From: Armillaria gallica
Lineage: Eukaryota; Basidiomycota; Agaricomycetes; Agaricales; Physalacriaceae
NCBI GenBank assembly: GCA_037576215.1
Contig: JBANDB010000004.1
Location: forward strand, 6,014,001 to 6,078,000
Direction: 5' to 3'
DNA: 64,000 nt
Numbering within the stretch: position 1 is the stretch's first letter; each line of letters starts with the position of its first letter. The notes below the pieces were generated by a model. That model worked only from the letters and a program-made list of their open reading frames with translations. It was not told where the DNA came from and searched no databases. Made by a program: the position numbers and the translations under genes. Positions 1-10,872 of this stretch are shown one piece after another.

Positions 1-190
1 GAGACAGTACACCTTTGTCTAGGAGTGTATAGACGTTCGTCTTTACCTCAACGACGGGAAGTGACTGGCGGTGATGGGACTGGGAATAGTAAGTCCTATC
101 CCATTTTCACGGATATTAACATTCACCCGCCATCTTCGTAGCGTCATCTTCATTCCCCAAGGCCCCACCGCGAAGGCAGGCCTACCATAA

Positions 191-500
191 ATGCACCAGC
201 TCACAAGACGGCGGCGTCTCTCCGCTGAAGGCCAACGTCGTGCACCGCCTGAATACCGTCAACTCGCGAGCGAACTTTCTGCGATCGCCACGCCGAAGCC
301 TCACAGCGACGGAGTATCAAAAGTAGCTGTAGCTGCGGGAGGGAGGGACGACATTGCCTTGGATGGTAAGTCTCTCTCATTCAATCTGCGTCGCTGGTCG
401 CTCACTTTGCCCTCAGCCGGCTCTCCCATCCGTATGGGACTCTTTCCCTCAAGCTACGATGTCAGCGTTCATTCAATACACACAACATCGTGTCACCTCT
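191..500 (+). other. Unresolved exon-like open frame at the window edge
   Basis: An open frame from an ATG at 191 encodes an Arg-rich, low-complexity N-terminus. It meets a good intron donor (GTAAGT) near 366, and acceptors lie near 410 and 510. I do not recognise the protein. It could be the 3' part of a gene that starts outside the window or a chance frame. No other gene is visible in positions 1-737. Confidence 0.2.
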
Positions 501-737
501 GACTCTTTTTAGTCTACCGTTCCCAACCCAAATTGAAACCGCCAACGACGTCGATGTTCCACTCGACAAGGTATATCCTTTTTGATCTTGATCTTGAGCT
601 CTTGGGCGGATGAAAAAGATCAAGCATGGTCTTCATGAGTAAGCGACATTACTTTGATTGAATAAAGGTTTATAATGAGAGGAAAATACCAATATATACA
701 GAGATTCTTCATCGCAACGAGTATGGAAGCAGTATAT

Positions 738-3557
738 TCACACTTTACCAGCCCCCGTCAATTCCTTCCCAACGTTCCGATGCCGTTGTCGCAGTCGTCG
801 CCAAAGCGAGCTCACAGTCGACCGGGAATTGAGAGTCGGAGGCTCGCCTCCTTCAAAAAGCATCCTGAAGTCTGAAACAGTAGAGAGAATTTCCTCCCTT
901 CTCTGCGGCGACGCTTCAAGTTGAAAGTGCTCCGGAATAGTATCGAGCTTCTGTAAGCACTCGGTCCACACCGGATGATCTGGGCAACACTGTGCAAGGA
1001 GGCGAAGGCAGGGGATGTCCTCCCAAATGATAAACATTGCACAAACAGCAAAGATATTGTCGAGCTCAAAGAGGTACGCCACCGCGGCGTCCGACCTCCT
1101 GACCCCACTAACAAAACCCCTCAAGATCCCTTGCAGCCAGTGTCTCTGCAAAATCTCATTGTCCCCACGGAGCTCGACTACATCGTCAAGAAGACGTCCG
1201 GAAACAAAATGGGATAAATCTGATTTACAATGGGCTCGCCGAGCTGCAGGAAATCATACACAAATCGGAGTGTCATGTCGGAGGAGGAGAGTGTCCAGTC
1301 TTGGGATTCGAGGGCGATTTGGGTAAAATTGAAGGCCATGGTTGGGGTACACCAGTCAGAGGGGAGAAAGCGGGGGGGAGGGGTTGTAGAGTTGAGCACT
1401 TGGAGAAACAGCATCAGCATGATACGCTGATTATCCACCATCATGGTCATACGAAAGTCGTCTGAAGAAAGCAGCGTATACAGGAGCTTCAGCACTGCAT
1501 ATCGATTGCTGTCTAGTTTGGAAGGAGTCGCATAGCTCAGAAAACAGCGTGGGAGATCGATGTAAGTAACAATGTTTCTCAGCACCTGGGCAAAAAGCTT
1601 TTCCATAGATGGATTGATGGCCGTCTTTCGTATAGAGGGTGAGCCGGCTAGCGTCAGCAGCAAAAGTAGGCGTGGATCCTGAGGAGCGGGGAATTCATTG
1701 GCGGCGGGATCAGGATGGAAGATGCTATCCTTCACATGCGTGAAACCCTCAAAAAAGGCATCGGCAATGTCTGGATACAGATGATGGTAAACGGCTTCCT
1801 GAAGAGATACAGCACGATGGTCTTGACGAGAAATCAAACGAATCCTGGCATTTTTTGGGAAAAGGGGAAGTGGCTCGTAGACTGCACGCCAATAGTCCGA
1901 GGGAATCATCATGAATAAAGGAATCAGACCACTCTCTAGAGTGAAAGGTAGGAGCTTCTGGAGAAGATGGGCCCATACAATGGGCTGCAGGTAAAGCTGC
2001 GTATCTGGTGATTCCGCGAACTGAGCTTTGACTAAATTCGCAATCTCATTGATATGCGAAGAATTCAACTTGAAGTATTTGACACAAAGAATCTCCGCGT
2101 CGGTTTCTCTGGACGGTCGATCTATTCGCTTCAGCCAGATGGGCAAGACGTTGAAGCGGAGGCTCACGCGAATAAGGCGATCGATGATACTTTCCTGGTG
2201 AGTGATGGCCATGCGGTCAAAGTTGGTGTAATTGAACATTTCTGAAAACCTCTCCACGTATTGCTTTAGAGGCTCTACTGAACGTAACGGTAGGGCGCTG
2301 GTCGATTGGATGACGATGTTCTGTACACTAGGGTTGGAGGACATGTTCGACAACCAGCCCAAGGTGTACACATCGAGGTCATCGGCCCTGAGTTCAACAG
2401 CTGCACGCTCGATGCCTGGGAACTTGCGAGGAGGAGGCTTCGAGGGTGTTAAGGCCGATGAAACCAGAGTGATGAGGCGGATGATATAGGCGTAGGAAAG
2501 GAATATGTACTGCGACAGTGGTGTCTTGTACGGGCACGAAGGGTACCAAACCGGAAGGACATTGGTGATGAAATAGATGGCGAAGGTTACAAATGTGATA
2601 GTCCCGACAATGGATGCAATCACCGCTTGCAATGGGACCAGAAAAAGAACCAGACCGACTAGGAATATGCCAAGCGACACACTCAGGAGAACAGGTAACA
2701 ATCCGATGATGAAACCCACACCCCATTGCTCCAGCCCCATGTATCGAAACTGACGTACACGACATCTGTCGCGAGGGGTGCCTGATGGAACAGTGATGTA
2801 TTGGTGAATCCACTGTTTTGTCAGGACAGCAAACAGAGCAGTAGCGAGACTGAACGAAAGACTGGTGAACCACAATCCATTGATCAGTGAATCGGATATC
2901 GTGGGACGGAAGTCCGAGAACGGAGTGAGATCTGAGCGAGGAACATCATTGACGAGAGTACCGTTGGCCGCTGCACGCTGGACGTCGATGAGCTCGAACA
3001 GAAGTGTTGCCGTGACTTGACCGTAATCGACTTGGAGGCTCTGTGATGTTTGAACGACGAACGTAGTAACCACAGCAGAGAAAAGACCGGCCTATACAAA
3101 TATGATTAAAGGAACAATGACTGTTGAATAAAGCACTCACGAAAACGAGCAAGACATCTAGTCCGTCCCTCCATCCTTCCAATAGCTCAATGTCAAATGC
3201 ACCGCATTCTTCAAGGTATGTCCTCCATACCCTGACAAGTGGTCCCAGTTCCTCGTACCGCTTATCCTCCGGAAATCTCTGCTCATAGTCAAACGGATCG
3301 TTCCCTTGGATCGTAATGAGAAATGAGGCAAGTATGAACCATAAAACATCGTACCTCTAACTTGGGATGCGTTGCGGGATGCCAAAAATTTTGCGAGTGG
3401 ACTTTTGCTGGGAATGAGCTGTCCTCGCCGGCTGCTGAGCCCCAGGCTGGGAATCGCCTGCAGGATCATCAGATGCCCCTGTGTCGCCTTGAGTGTCATG
3501 GGGTAGTCTTTGGACGTTGTTGTCATCTTCGTCTGGTACGATATCGATGGAAGGCAT
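738..3557 (-). CDS. DUF6535 domain-containing multi-pass membrane protein
   Basis: This is a large DUF6535-type protein of the kind expanded in mushroom genomes; its function is unknown. The N-terminus is polar and acidic. It is followed by the family core: a motif DYEQRFPEDKRYEELGP, then DGLDVLLVFAGLFSAV (first membrane segment), VVTTFVVQTSQSLQ, and three further hydrophobic segments around LWFTSLSFSLATALF, GFIIGLLPVLLSVSLGIFLV and VIASIVGTITFVTFAIYF. A long helical C-terminal half follows. Introns are proposed at 3092-3140 (GTGAGT...TATAG) and about 3305-3361. A GTTAGA donor at 3361 joins the acidic N-terminus starting at 3557 in frame; the alternative GTACGA donor at 3354 uses another frame. 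Near 1160-1225 the reading frame must change. Either an 83-nt intron (GTAAAT...TTTTGCAG) is removed, or a one-base frameshift interrupts the gene before the last ~135 codons. The family call is strong, but the exact ends and intactness are not settled. Confidence 0.82.
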
Positions 3558-3768
3558 GACTGTTGAGTGGTATGAGGAAAAGAGCTCGTTAGGTGCTGAG
3601 GCTGTATCGTTGTACCCGCAGTGCCTCCAGTCAGGCCATCATAACAGACTGCCGCGAGAACGCAGGTTCCCCCACCTGCTCCCTCAATGCCCCGCACCCA
3701 CCCTATACCACTACGAAATACCAGCTACGAGCCCATGTACGGCCGAAGGGACGACTACCGCGACCTAG

Positions 3769-4100
3769 ATGGATAAACTGAGCGAGGAGGAACGCGAGTT
3801 GGAGGAAATGGTATTGCGCACCATGGGCCAAGTTCAAGTTATCGCTCACTCGTTAAGATAATAACATCCGTATACGGGGGTTCAAGACTATCGTCGCGTG
3901 AAGACGCAACAGCAGAAGAAGCAAGAGGCGGATGAAGCCGCGCCGGAAGACGATGAAGGGATTTCTGCGATCTCTGGTGTGCTAGATTTGGATGCTAGTA
4001 TGGAGGGCCTGGATGAGAGCGAGGAGGAGGAGGATCTCGATATGGCAGATGTTTGGCTTGACGCCCTGTCAAACAAAGCAAGCTTCTTTCTCCCATTCGT
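3769..4100 (+). CDS. Uncharacterised acidic protein, partial model
   Basis: A short frame starting at 3769 (MDKLSEEERELEEMV) runs into stops near 3860. In the same frame it resumes with a Gln/Lys stretch (KTQQQKKQEADEAAPEDDEG) and a strongly acidic stretch ending in DMADVWLDALSNK. The composition is typical of a charged coding region and not of intergenic DNA, but no GT-AG pair joins the two parts in phase. I do not recognise the product. The stretch from 4100 to 4960 holds no convincing exon. Confidence 0.3.
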
Positions 4101-4962
4101 CCATGCTCCGCTTTATACCGTCCTTCAACGCTGCATATGGCATATCCAAGCCCTGTCGGGTGATGCTTAAATTTTTTGCAAGCTTCATTGACGACGCGTT
4201 ATTGACCGGCGAGGTAATGCTTCTTAATTTCGTCGTTACAAACCTTCACTTACGACCCTTTTCTAGACGGGGCTACAAGTTTCAGTAACATTGTCAAGAT
4301 AATGAGATTGAAGGTGTGTGATCTCTACTATCCCTCTGTTTCCCGTTCACCATGTTTTCAGAGGCCAACAACAGAGCGAACGAGGCCACGCACGCATAGT
4401 ATTATAAGGACAGGAACGTGAGCCTGGGCCTATTATGTTCGGTAAGCACTTGCAATGGCTTGGATACTTGACTCCAAGCTAACAGAAAGTGGATCACAGT
4501 TCACGCGCACGCGTCATCAGTAACAGTCATCCGCGTACGACGAGCTCGCCGGTGATCCCTTCCACCATCGAAAATGGACTCGTTGGATCAGGCTAAATGT
4601 CGTTCAGTTGGGGGTATACTGATATCAGTACGTATTCTTGCACTCCGCTTACTTTCTGTTGTTGACATGGGCTTGTGTAGGATGGCGACGAGGGGCTACC
4701 AAGGTAACAGCCCTTCTCTAGCTCCGTACCTGGAAGCTGACAGTGAGGTAAACTGTTAAACTAAGCCATGTACTAGGTAAGGCTATGATCCTTCATTCTA
4801 CCTCGAACTCAGGCTAACCAGTGCTGGTTCAGATCGTAATAATGAATGAAGATGTAAGTGCATTCCTCTACACTTGGAATATGCACGCTAATGGCTGTCT
4901 ATAGTGATTTGTGACGATGCTGCTCTGGCCTGAGGAGGGAGTGCGATTAAGAGCCGACAGAC

Positions 4963-5238
4963 GTGATTGGCGCGACCCGAATGCCGGCTAGCGCGTTGAC
5001 GAAAGCAGTTTGCGGAAGTCGTCCAAGACAGCGGGCAAGGTGCCCACCACCACTAATATCAACACCGGCACAATGTCTATCGTTACATTACGAGTACGTC
5101 TTTGTCTCTCAACGAACCTTCAAATACCTAAAATCTGTTCAGAACGTCGAATCCATCAACAATCTAGTCGGCGACGTGTCCTCGGTCCCTCGTCCCGACC
5201 ATGGTTCGGGGAGAATTTTTCGGGTATTTGGCTCGTGA
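4963..5238 (+). CDS. Uncharacterised two-exon open frame
   Basis: Two stretches are joined by a well-formed 49-nt intron at 5094-5142 (GTACGT...CTGTTCAG). The upstream part reads SSKTAGKVPTTTNINTGTMS and ends SIVTLR. The downstream part begins NVESINNLVGDVSSVPRPDH and ends near 5238. A Thr/Asn-rich low-complexity segment is present and no domain is recognised. It could be the 5' end of the kinase-like relic that follows, but it shows no resemblance to the N-terminus of the intact paralogue at 53.4 kb, so I keep it separate. Confidence 0.25.
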   Translation: MIGATRMPASALTKAVCGSRPRQRARCPPPLISTPAQCLSLHYEYVFVSQRTFKYLKSVQNVESINNLVGDVSSVPRPDHGSGRIFRVFGS

Positions 5239-5331
5239 AATGGCCATTTGGTAGTGCTCGTTTCATTCTTGTAAAAGTGCAATTCCCAGAGTGGTTGCTA
5301 CTGCTCGATATCCGCTACAAGTCTCATTAGT

Positions 5332-6148
5332 GAAACCGAACACGCTCTTGTTCGAGACGGACGCGTCCTGCACGTCTTGGTTCCAAAATCGCCCGTCTTT
5401 GACCAGAACAAGTCAGAGAATGAGGCCGAAGACGATAGGGTAAACAACGTCATTGAGTTGATAGTAAGTAGATGATCAAAGATATGCATATTATATTGAT
5501 GAAAGGATGCCATATTACAGGAAACTCTTATCGACTTCACGCAACTTTGACAGCTTTCTTGGTCCGTCGAAGGAACGGGGATACTCTGGCACCAAAGCCA
5601 TTGCGGTCCACAACCTTCAGAGTTACTTGCCCGACCTGGGAGCGCCTCGTCGATGAGAGCGAAATCGAAACTGCTGACTGGGTTTATGAGCTCAATCGAA
5701 AAGGTCGATGGAATAACATGGACGTCGGTCAGTTGGTCCTTTCTTTGCAGCCACTTTTGCTGAAGTATCCATGCAGAACTCTGGTTTGGTTACGAAGATC
5801 GCTATCTAAGATTTTTGCAGAACACCATGGTCGCCCTCCACGCTTTGTGGCAGTGCAACTTGGATTTGCATTTCAAGGTCCTCGGTTATCTCATTCGTGA
5901 TAACGATGTCATTGGAATTGTCATGGAACCAAACGGTGGCCGATGTATAGAGATGTATGACCGGGCATTGGTACGACTGCGCTTGTTAGCATTGAGAAGC
6001 ATACTGATCAAGTTCATCCCAGGCTTACAACACATTTCAAGAGCTACAGAAGAACAATTTGGTTTTTGACTGGTCTCAAGTCAGCATCTCCAATTTGAAG
6101 ATTGCTGACGGCAAAGTGCGCTTCGACCAGAATTCTTCAATGTATTGA
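5332..6148 (+). pseudogene. Degenerate copy of fungal kinase-like gene
   Basis: This is a decayed paralogue of the gene at 53,388-54,822. Matching blocks occur in the same order. The first ends NNVIELI at an intron donor (paralogue: KELELI, same donor position). The next contains RLVDESEIETADWVYELN (paralogue CVDESQLQVTEWLQTGWK). The third contains LIRDNDVIGIVMEP and CIEMYDRALV just before an intron (paralogue LVRDGHMIGLVK, YKDRALV). The last ends IADGKVRFDQNSSMY and a stop at 6146 (paralogue VDDKVRFVD). After the first intron the phase-0 frame hits a TGA within ten codons, while the homologous protein continues in another frame, so a frameshift is required. The segment around 5740-5820 also cannot be spliced in frame. 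I therefore call it a pseudogene. A gene with unusual splicing is the alternative. Confidence 0.55.
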
Positions 6149-6330
6149 AGAAGTCACATTTCAGAAGAATGGATCTAGTCAGCCAAGGCGTACAATACGT
6201 TGTATATATGTGGTAGTCACTGTTATTCTACAAGCAAGCCAACAAAGAAAAGGCTAGGGTAGGCGTTCGGATATGATACAAAATGATACACGTATAAACA
6301 TATAGAATACAAAGATGGATGAGGAGGATT

Positions 6331-7818
6331 TTACTGAAATGGCGAGGATGGATCAGGATTCAAGGGTAAAGACAGATGCAAAGCCGTTAATCGCCGAGGC
6401 GGGATGGGAGCGTAACGCGTATGCCATTGAGCTGTATGTAATCGATCAACCAGCTCGTCCTCCAGTTTTAAAAGTTCATCTGGGGTTGGTACGGGAACAT
6501 CCTCGACATCGTCCTATAGATAACGCATGAGCATGAAGCCTCAATGAAGAAACATAAAAAAAACCAACAATGATGGCGTGCCCATCTGCGTACCAAAGGA
6601 AGTATCGCTGCAGGATCTCTAGATGGTCGTGAAGGATAGCTATCTGTTCCACAAGGTAGCGAATGTTCGACGCGTCTATTGATAAAAATTCATGATATTC
6701 GGTGAACATCCTGCGCTGGCGCTTCACCCCTAAGATATCATGCGCAAAAAGGCCGATAAGCGGATGAGAATCCCACCAGGGGATCTTGTAGTAAGCCATC
6801 TCAACACGAGGCACCTCCGAATCCAGCTCAGAGGAGATATGCTGAGACTGAGCATGGACGGCGGAAATATACTCAAGAAAAGGTAGCGTATCTGCCGCAA
6901 GTTGGCTGAATATGTTTTGAAAGTTTTTGACCAATCGGTTGAGCGCTTTTTGAAGGATATCGTCAACTTCGACGATGCGCCGCTTTTGATTAGCGGTAGA
7001 GAGCTGCTCTTCACGTTCGACGGCAGCCGACAGTCCCGATATTGCTGCCCTAAACTGGATGAAAGTTCGACAGCGATATTTTAGCAGACCAGAAAAGGTA
7101 CTTACCGCTCTATGCATTGACCTCGTAGGTTTTGTACCAAAGTGGGTATAGAACTTCTCTATTAGGTATGGACGATATCGGTGATATATCAGTCGTCGTA
7201 GGTGAAAGAACTGCGGCAGGTCCTCTACCAATGATTTTCGAGCCGGGTCTTCGTTCACGTAGAATGAAAGTCCACGATCGGCAAAGTTCTGACGGACACT
7301 TGATATCAGATCAGTATTTGCGCAAAGATTGAGATGCTCCAAACGTACGGTGTTGAATTGAAGAAATGCATTGGGGGTAAGCCCGTTCCTTCTACCAGGC
7401 TCACCATATAATGCGCACGTTTTAGGTGTGAATTAATGGTCCGTGCAACAGTAACTGAGTCTAGACAGTCTCCGTGAAGAATGCAGCCACCCTGAGTCAT
7501 TTGACTGGCACGAAAGGGTGAAAGCCATCCCGCCACGGATGTACAGTAGGACGAAGAGTAAGGTGCACAGTGGTGAGATATGAGGCCAAATGCACATAGC
7601 CCACCCAGCAACGCGAAGAAGCAGAGATGAGTACAAAATTGAGTCAGGTACAGACAGATCTTGCGAGTAGCATACACACTGGTGTGCAATGAAGGTACCT
7701 CTGGAAGAGTAGACGAAGGATTTGTCGACGGAGGGGGTATGGATAGCTCGGAATACATTTCTGTAGGCCCGACAGTCTGAGGTTCCGATGCCACTAAATT
7801 CCTCGCTGGAAATGGCAT
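6331..7818 (-). CDS. Uncharacterised one-TM, helical-domain protein (PWWDS family)
   Basis: The product is an apparently intact membrane-anchored protein of unknown function. The proposed start is the ATG at 7818 (MPFPARNLVASEP). A hydrophobic segment (LTQFCTHLCFFALLGGLCAF) lies near residue 70. Next comes a short Cys-containing loop (GGCILHGDCLD), then long helical sequence, then a C-terminal domain with the motif EVPRVEMAYYKIPWWDSHPL and a final IPPRRLTALHLSLPLN before the TAA at 6331. Introns in phase are: the GTGAGC donor after KRAHYM (about 7340-7405), GTAAGT...CATCCAG (about 7050-7100), and GTTGGT...CTATAG (about 6515-6570). The gene is divergent from the related gene at 8248, with about 430 bp between the starts. 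The C-terminal half matches the relic at 9879-10872 nearly residue for residue in places. I know no named domain for it. Confidence 0.75.
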
Positions 7819-8169
7819 GGCGGTTAGGAAGTCGAATATCCGCGTTGTTGGCGGTTCAAGTTGGTCTGTCACGCTGACGTGACTTGTTATAACGGCTTTC
7901 CGCTCCTTGTTGTCCTTATTGGCCTCGTTGTTCCCGTCGTCACTACGTTCCGAGTCCCGACAAGGCTTATTCTTAATTAAGCGCACAAGTACAAAAGCAA
8001 TGGTCGATCAGTAGCAATGCCGAACTCAAGACAAGGCAGGTTACGACCACATCTGCAAGGAATCCCATGGGAGAGATGGTGACTTGGAATTCTCATCAAG
8101 GCCGTTGGAGATACGTTGGAAACAGTTCTCAGGTAGTTAGACAGCCTGATCTGTTTCTCACAGTAAGCT

Positions 8170-8200
8170 GTTCAATAGTCTAGTATAAATTCCGACGACC
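8170..8200 (+). promoter_or_regulatory. TATA-like promoter element in a divergent intergenic region
   Basis: TAGTATAAAT at 8181-8190 lies about 60 bp upstream of the ATG at 8248. It is a candidate TATA box for that gene. The 430-bp interval also serves the oppositely oriented relative that starts at 7818. The call rests on motif and position only. Confidence 0.3.
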
Positions 8201-8247
8201 TTCAGCAGATTGCGACAGCCCAGCCTCTTCTGATCCCTCAGGCTCAA

Positions 8248-9581
8248 ATGGCTCACCCTTCCTCGGAATCAACAGGCAATCACCAGAACTCTCCTATGCG
8301 TCATATCCATGCCACTACCATTTCCCGTCAACCTATTGCATCTATCACTAATGCTCGTGATTGGGTGTACCTCGGGCTCATTATTGGCGCCACAATCCTA
8401 CTTTGCTATACGGCTAACCTCATATTCCAACTGTTGAAGCCTATCAGCGACTTGGTTTCTGGTGCTGGTACCGGCATTGGCACTGTTTGTTCAAGAATTG
8501 GCTCAGGCGTTGAAGCCAGCATTGCCAGTGTAGCGGCAGGTTTCGCCAGCCTGCTCGGCACCGTGGTACCCCCCATCGTCAACCTCCAATGCTTTCTGAT
8601 CGACTGTGACCTGTCAATGCCTAACCTTCCCAATGAAGAATCCAAAGTGCTGTTCTTCCGTGCGGCAAATTTAACAGCACACCTTAAACATGAAGCCAGG
8701 GAGATTCTGAATCTGAATGGTCATATTCAGAGTCTCTCTAAGGGTACCATACTGGATGTGATCGATGAGAACTCTGCGACCTTCAGTGATCTGTCTCGCA
8801 AAACTACATCCGATTCTCACCTTCCCATCTCCCTTCAACACCCCATCTCAGACCGATTTGCCAGCTTGGCCAAGTTATCGCGCGACCTAGAATGCGCCTT
8901 CATTGCATTGAGGCGTGCTGGGCGCAACACAAGGGTCACTTTTCTCAGAGAGGTATGTGCTCCATTTCCTCTGGTGATGATTCCTGTCTGAATCGCGCGT
9001 GTTCTTTTCAAGATGAACCGTCTCGAGTATGTTCTGGACCCAATCTGGATTTATCCAACGTCGTCTCGCGACAAGACTTTGCGAAACCAGTTGGGAAAAA
9101 GTCAAGGTTCTGTGGATTCTACTCTCGACAAGCTGGAAGGGGCCGTCAATGAAGCTGTGAACATCGCGTCTTTGTTGAATGGGGAGCTCGATGATTTTGA
9201 TAATTTTTTGCGAGATCAGACCAGTCTACTCAAAGCGAATCAGACACATGCACAGTCTTTCCTGACATTCATTGGTTTGTCGAAGGACCTGCAGAAGAAT
9301 CAGGATCGAATGATGTTCCTCACTTTCAATGTTCATGAGGCCCAAAAGCATTTCATGAACGTGGGAACCTGCTGCGCAAATATCCACGAAGCCTCTGAAG
9401 AACTCAAGGTTAGTTCCTTCTGCATTTGGATCTGATCATTGGTGTCTAACCGTGTCATTAGAAGGAACTTGGGGAAATCTCGCCATCAAATGTACCGGGT
9501 GAAGACGAGGGTAGTTCTCCGGTTGCCGATCGAAAGGCTGTTCGGGCATACATTCAGAAACTCGGGGAGGCTCCAGGTTAG
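8248..9581 (+). CDS. Uncharacterised one-TM helical protein, relative of the 6.3 kb gene
   Basis: A three-exon gene encodes a protein with one strong membrane segment near residues 30-60 (VYLGLIIGATILLCYTANLI). A Gly/Ala/Val-rich stretch and a CFLIDCDL loop follow, and then about 330 residues of almost continuous predicted helix (for example TLDKLEGAVNEAVNIASLLN). Intron 1 (GTATGT...TTTCAAG, about 8952-9012) joins FLRE to MNRLEY in phase 0. Intron 2 (GTTAGT...CATTAG, about 9410-9462) joins EELK to KELGE. The frame ends with TAG at 9579; an extra intron from GTTAGG at 9577 would change only the last few residues. Its layout (TM, Cys loop, helices) matches the gene on the opposite strand at 6331-7818, but the PWWDS block is not visible here. 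The function is unknown; a signalling or membrane-scaffold role would be a guess. Confidence 0.72.
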
Positions 9582-9878
9582 GACATCATTACTGTTTTAC
9601 ATTACTTACGGCGCAACTCCCTACTGTCTTTATGTCATTTTAGTAATAGTGCTCTGAAAGAGAATAATACAATCATTAATGCTGCATTGCCACGTGCACG
9701 AAGTTCGTCCAGCCATCCGATTCCCTGTCGGCATTTCCTTCCGTGATTCCTTCGTAAAGCACAGAGCCCAACAGTAATTCCTTTACTCCTTTCCATTATC
9801 CAAACTTCGACTTTAAGTCGAGGTATGTTAATTTTGGTCTTTTTTCACATACATTTGATGAATCGTGCACTAAAACAG

Positions 9879-10872
9879 CCTTCGTCGTGACACCGGCAAA
9901 TACGCAATTTATAGTAACACTGAGCTCGACGAGGATCGCGAAGTATTCTTGGACAACCTTCACACTCTATGCAAATTTTGATACCAGATCAAGCGTCACT
10001 ATCGCCTATACCTCATACATCAATTCTACAAATCCTTTGGGCCTTGGGGAGTGTCTCCAGTACTAAACCCGGTAAGAAGATATCACAAAAAATGGACACC
10101 ATCATTGAACATGTCCCAACTCTCCAGTTCGTAGGCCGCAATCAAAAGCATGAAGAGAGCGGCTGAACATGAAGCCCTCATGGAGACGGCAAACCTTCGA
10201 CTACGAGAGAAATACGCCATCAAGGTCGGCGAAATCCTGCGACCTTCGCTAGATTGCTTCTTCGCTGATATCCGTGTCGTATTCATCGAACTTGCAGCTG
10301 GTGTCCCTCCCATACTAGAGCTCTTTTCCAATTGTAGTTCATATGAACATCTAGTATCAGAAGGACTGGACACCGAAATCCCTCGCGTGGCAGAAGCATA
10401 CCGGAATCTACCCTGGTGGGACTCTGTTCCCATCCTTGACTTTATCACTGAGAGCATATTGGGCATAAAACCTCGCCGTTGGGCGATATCTTCGTATAAA
10501 GAGTTTCTGTCCAAGGACGAAGCAAGTATCCGGACACTCGCTGAACATGCAAGTATATTCCATGATCATTTCGCAGCACTTGCGCGCTATTTCGTTTGGT
10601 ATGCGAATCATCCGGTAACGGTGAGTGTTTCTATCGTGTTCTGGTCTTATATCCAACTCATGGTTTCCAAGTATTATTATAACGGTACCGAGAAACCTCT
10701 GACCGCCGATGAGCTAGCTCAGTCAGTGGTAGATGTCAAGGCACGACTTGATCACGACTACTACGGAGACCGCCTGGATATCCCGCCTCGTCGGGTGATT
10801 GGTTCACATCTTTCTCTTCCTTTCAACGAGCATTCATTTGTAGATGAATCCGCTGACTCAGACGGTCTATAA
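9879..10872 (+). pseudogene. 5'-truncated PWWDS-family gene with in-frame stop
   Basis: This is a close relative of the C-terminal two thirds of the gene at 6331-7818. Matches include RLYLIHQFYKSFG (versus RPYLIEKFYTHFG), EIPRVAEAYRNLPWWDSVPI (versus EVPRVEMAYYKIPWWDSHPL), SYKEFLSKDEASIRTLAEHA, and the same ending IPPRRVIGSHLSLPFN. The homologous frame beginning at 9879 contains a TGA near 9987, at the codon after CKF. An intron (GTAAGA...TCGTAG, about 10072-10137) rejoins the frame in phase. The 51-nt stretch after GTAACG at about 10621 begins GTGAGT, ends CAAG and is divisible by three, so it may be a retained or real intron. No TM-encoding 5' exon is found upstream. It may still be expressed from an internal start (ATG at 10150), giving a soluble C-terminal protein that ends at 10872. 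Confidence 0.6.
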
